From contig CAYUFT010000089.1 of NCBI GenBank assembly GCA_964444115.1, positions 1 to 8,594 of the forward strand: a stretch of 8,594 bases of DNA, given 5' to 3'. The notes beneath the pieces are model-generated. The model saw nothing but the letters and a program-made list of their open reading frames with translations. It was not told where the DNA came from and searched no databases. This document shows positions 6,391-8,594 of this stretch, in pieces. Made by a program: the position numbers and the translations under genes. Position 1 is the stretch's first letter; every line of letters begins with the position of its first letter. The stretch is from UBA349 sp964444115 (GTDB lineage: Archaea > Methanobacteriota > Methanobacteria > Methanobacteriales > Methanobacteriaceae).

Positions 6391-7074
6391 CTATTTCAAA
6401 TTATTTAGTCTATTTTGAACTTTTTCACTTTCTAGTTCTCTTAAAGCATTAGAGGATATCCACTTTGCACTTTTAAAATCCAATTTTTTTATTTCCATTG
6501 CAGCTTCAATGGCCATCTTATTAAGAGTTATATTTCTTTTTCCAATTCCCCTTAATGCCCAGTTAACTGCTTTTTTAACGAAATTCCGATTATCATTTGA
6601 TTCTCTAATAATGACCGGGAAAAACTGCTCAAATTTCTCATTCGTGGCCTTTTTATCATGTACTGCTAGAACAGCCATCATGGTAAAGGCTGCTCTTTTT
6701 ACAAATTCTTCTTCCCTCTTACTCCATTCAAAAACTTTTTTATAAGCAAATGATGTTTTATCAAATAGATTCATGCAGCACTGGTCACAGATGTCCCAGG
6801 TATCAAAGTCCATTGCCCATCGTTCCATTTGTTCTTCACTAACTTCTGCCGGATCATCAATCATGGTGGCCAATATTCTAGTCTCATGATAAGCAAAATT
6901 CCATAGCTCTTTTGCAAGAACATGATCTTTACCTGCTTTTTTTGCAATGCGCCTTAGCTCGGGTATTCTTACCCCATATACTTTTTTAGGATTTATACCA
7001 AAACGGGCCATGCCTTCAACATCTTCTGGGCTGGAAAGAGATTCTAATTCTTTTATTATTTCTTCAAATATCAT
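6391..7074 (-). CDS. AlkD-like DNA alkylation repair protein (HEAT-like repeats)
   Basis: Predicted DNA glycosylase of the AlkC/AlkD superfamily, which removes alkylated purines such as 3- and 7-methylated bases without flipping the base out. The 227 residues are almost all helical, as expected for tandem HEAT-like repeats. W93 and D97 in FDTWDICDQC have the same 4-residue spacing as the W109/D113 pair of Bacillus cereus AlkD, and W172 in NFVKKAVNWALRGIGKRN sits about where its W187 would fall. VYGVRIPELRRIAKKAG (32-48) and KWISSNALREL (204-214) are family-typical. Length is near normal. Start ATG 7074 follows GGGGT (minus strand, about 7079-7083). It lies 56 bases after the toroid-protein gene on the same strand, so it may be the last gene of that operon or be driven separately. 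The catalytic assignment is by residue spacing only. Confidence 0.88.
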   Translation of the reverse strand: MIFEEIIKELESLSSPEDVEGMARFGINPKKVYGVRIPELRRIAKKAGKDHVLAKELWNFAYHETRILATMIDDPAEVSEEQMERWAMDFDTWDICDQCCMNLFDKTSFAYKKVFEWSKREEEFVKRAAFTMMAVLAVHDKKATNEKFEQFFPVIIRESNDNRNFVKKAVNWALRGIGKRNITLNKMAIEAAMEIKKLDFKSAKWISSNALRELESEKVQNRLNNLK

Positions 7075-7130
7075 GATACCCCATCTTTGATAATTTAACT
7101 AAAATAAACCATGAATCATATTAAAATGTA

Positions 7131-8147
7131 TTAACCATAATATCCTTTTAAAACGCGCAATGCATTTAAAGTAATCCATTTACTGGGTTTTCCCTTTCTT
7201 TCAATTCCCACTTGAACACGCCCATTAAACGTATTTTCCAATAACCATTTACCATCATCATTCTGTTTGGATACCATAATATCAAAGGCATCCCTCATTC
7301 TTTCATCTTTATAACCCAGTTTAGTAAGTAGGCCCAAAACTTCCAGAGCATCTATGTTCCACATCAATGGAAAACCAAATTTTAGCCATTTAAAACTACC
7401 TAAAGTCGGAGGTTGGCTTCTTTTATAGATATGATGATTAAGCATGTGTTCCGCCCCTTTATCAATACAATTCTCCATTTCAGGTGTTCTTTTATTCTCG
7501 GGTATTTCAGCAAAGACTTTAAGGGATTTTACAATGATGCTGTGACATGTGCGTTCACCATAACACCTTTTCCATCTTTTATATGGCCATTCATTTGGTG
7601 CTTTACCTGGTTCGTCATCAAATCTCTGGTATTTTATTAACCATTCTATTGCTTTTTGAATTCGTTCATCTTCTAAATACCCAAATTTAATAAGAGACCA
7701 TACCATATTTGCGGTAAGACATGGTAGAACTCGTTCATAGTCACCTTCTCCGTTTTTATTACTTATATACGAAAATGCACCACTAATTGGATCCTGAGCA
7801 GTTTTAAATATGAATTCACAGGTTTTTCTTATTCTTTCATCTTTTCCATTAGCTCCCAGCTCGGCAAGTGTTATTAACTGCCATGAAGTCCCCTTATATT
7901 TTGCTCGACTATAAAAATTCTCAGGAATCCCCCAATATCCTCCAATTTCTTGTTTAGCCAATATTTTAGGAACTACTCCAATTTCCATGATTTTTTCTTG
8001 GGCATTTTTTACTTCCAAATCATTTTTGGGCCTATCAAGAATATCCCTCAAAGTGAAGTATCTAACTGAAGGATTATTTTCTTCAAGGAGCCATTCTGTA
8101 GGATCTGCATTTAAATAAGATTTCCATTCACCCATAATAACACTCAT
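7131..8147 (-). CDS. Terpenoid-cyclase-toroid-like protein of unknown function
   Basis: The 338 residues resemble a family often labelled prenyltransferase/squalene-cyclase-like, and sometimes wrongly as a nitrogen-fixation protein; no function is established that I know of. Visible parts are an N-terminal WLLEENNPSVRYFTLRDIL (19-37), family-typical GYWG and KYKGTSWQLITLAELGA (83-99), then repeated helix pairs with the DERI/DERM theme (103, 160, 281), as in an alpha/alpha toroid. SGAFSY (122-127) and NDDGKW (296-301) resemble the QW-like ends of cyclase repeats. The DxDD motif of class II terpene cyclases was not found. C143, C195, C201 and H202 (RCYGERTCH) could form a metal or redox site. 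ATG 8147 overlaps the stop of the upstream amidohydrolase by 4 bases (ATGA), indicating translational coupling; an ATG at codon 5 is the alternative start. No signal peptide or membrane segment is seen. Confidence 0.75.
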   Translation of the reverse strand: MSVIMGEWKSYLNADPTEWLLEENNPSVRYFTLRDILDRPKNDLEVKNAQEKIMEIGVVPKILAKQEIGGYWGIPENFYSRAKYKGTSWQLITLAELGANGKDERIRKTCEFIFKTAQDPISGAFSYISNKNGEGDYERVLPCLTANMVWSLIKFGYLEDERIQKAIEWLIKYQRFDDEPGKAPNEWPYKRWKRCYGERTCHSIIVKSLKVFAEIPENKRTPEMENCIDKGAEHMLNHHIYKRSQPPTLGSFKWLKFGFPLMWNIDALEVLGLLTKLGYKDERMRDAFDIMVSKQNDDGKWLLENTFNGRVQVGIERKGKPSKWITLNALRVLKGYYG

Positions 8148-8594
8148 TTCAAATTGAATAATCTGGCAGCATTTTCGCCTAAAATCTTTTTTTTATCACC
8201 ATTACTGATTTTAAGACTATTGATTCTTTTTATGTCACCCACAGGATTTATCCAGGGATAATCAGACCCAAATAGTATCCTTTCCGATCCTATCTGTTTA
8301 ATCATTTCTACTGCTTCATCATCATTTAGCGTGGTTGGTGTATCAATATGAGATAAGGCAATAGCTGTATCAAACATTACTTTATGGAATTTGTCTGCTA
8401 GTTCAAGGGTTTGATCCCAAAAACCATTACCTAAATGTGCTAAAATGAGTTTTAAATCCGGAAAATTTTCTAAAACTTTAATCCATTTATTTGGTTCACC
8501 TAAACTAGATTTATTATCAATATTCATTCCTGAATGAGTCGTAATAGGCAAATCATGTTTAACCATCCAGTCATAAACCGGCCACATTCGTTCA
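8144..8594 (-). CDS. Amidohydrolase-2 family metal-dependent hydrolase, 5' part beyond window
   Basis: C-terminal half of a TIM-barrel amidohydrolase (PF04909 type: hydrolysis or decarboxylation of small carboxylates or amides, divalent metal expected). About 150 residues are visible and the frame stays open through the right edge (ER precedes the first visible Met), so ATG 8587 is internal and the true start is outside. Numbered from that Met, the likely metal and catalytic residues are H18 in TTHSG, H51 in LILAHLGNG and D109 in ILFGSDYPW, in the order and spacing normal for the family. The tail KKKILGENAARLFNLK is the usual ending. The stop TGA overlaps the start of the following toroid-like gene (ATGA, 8144-8147), so the two are translated together and may share a pathway. 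The substrate cannot be told from this half. Confidence 0.9.
   Translation of the reverse strand, partial: ERMWPVYDWMVKHDLPITTHSGMNIDNKSSLGEPNKWIKVLENFPDLKLILAHLGNGFWDQTLELADKFHKVMFDTAIALSHIDTPTTLNDDEAVEMIKQIGSERILFGSDYPWINPVGDIKRINSLKISNGDKKKILGENAARLFNLK

Noticed and set aside
6383..6406. A/T stem spanning the stop codon of the alkylation-repair gene
   Set aside because: No G/C pairs, so it would be unstable; not convincing as a regulatory hairpin.

Overview
The window looks like chromosomal DNA of an AT-rich archaeon, most likely a methanogen of the Methanobacterium type. This rests on inference: coding DNA with strong A/T wobble preference, intergenic stretches that fall to about 10% GC, purine-rich ribosome binding sites (GGGGGT, AGGGGT, GGTGGTGGGG, GGTGAT) and TATA-like A/T tracts rather than clear bacterial -35/-10 pairs. 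No rRNA, tRNA, intact insertion sequence or CRISPR array was seen.

Layout. (1) 1-1784, minus strand: a two-gene DrrA/DrrB-type ABC exporter, with the ATPase (840-1784) first and the ABC-2 permease (763 down to the window edge) second. The permease loses only its last residue or residues to the edge. (2) 1785-2087: a divergent, very AT-rich promoter region. (3) 2088-4008, plus strand: a CstB-like persulfide dioxygenase/sulfurtransferase (metallo-beta-lactamase domain, pseudo-rhodanese, active rhodanese), followed by a small FMN-binding split-barrel protein with a TTG start. (4) 4009-4846: an 838-base gap with no convincing gene. It holds a GC-rich, hairpin-forming island near 4151-4260 and two matching operator-like inverted repeats. 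(5) 4847-6244, plus strand: a class II fumarate hydratase (fumC). (6) 6245-6390: a convergent gap with a 14-base perfect palindrome. (7) 6391-8594, minus strand: an amidohydrolase-2 family protein (cut by the right edge), a terpenoid-cyclase-toroid-like protein of unknown function that starts inside its stop codon (ATGA overlap), and an AlkD-like DNA alkylation repair protein.

How it fits together. The genes are mostly housekeeping or accessory metabolism: export of a hydrophobic compound, sulfane-sulfur handling beside a flavoprotein, interconversion of fumarate and malate (in methanogens normally part of the incomplete reductive TCA branch to 2-oxoglutarate), and alkylation repair. No classic defence or mobile system is visible. 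The best candidates for something undescribed are the GC island with the paired TTAATGTGA-N6-TCAC sites in the 4009-4846 gap, and the translationally coupled amidohydrolase/toroid protein pair.
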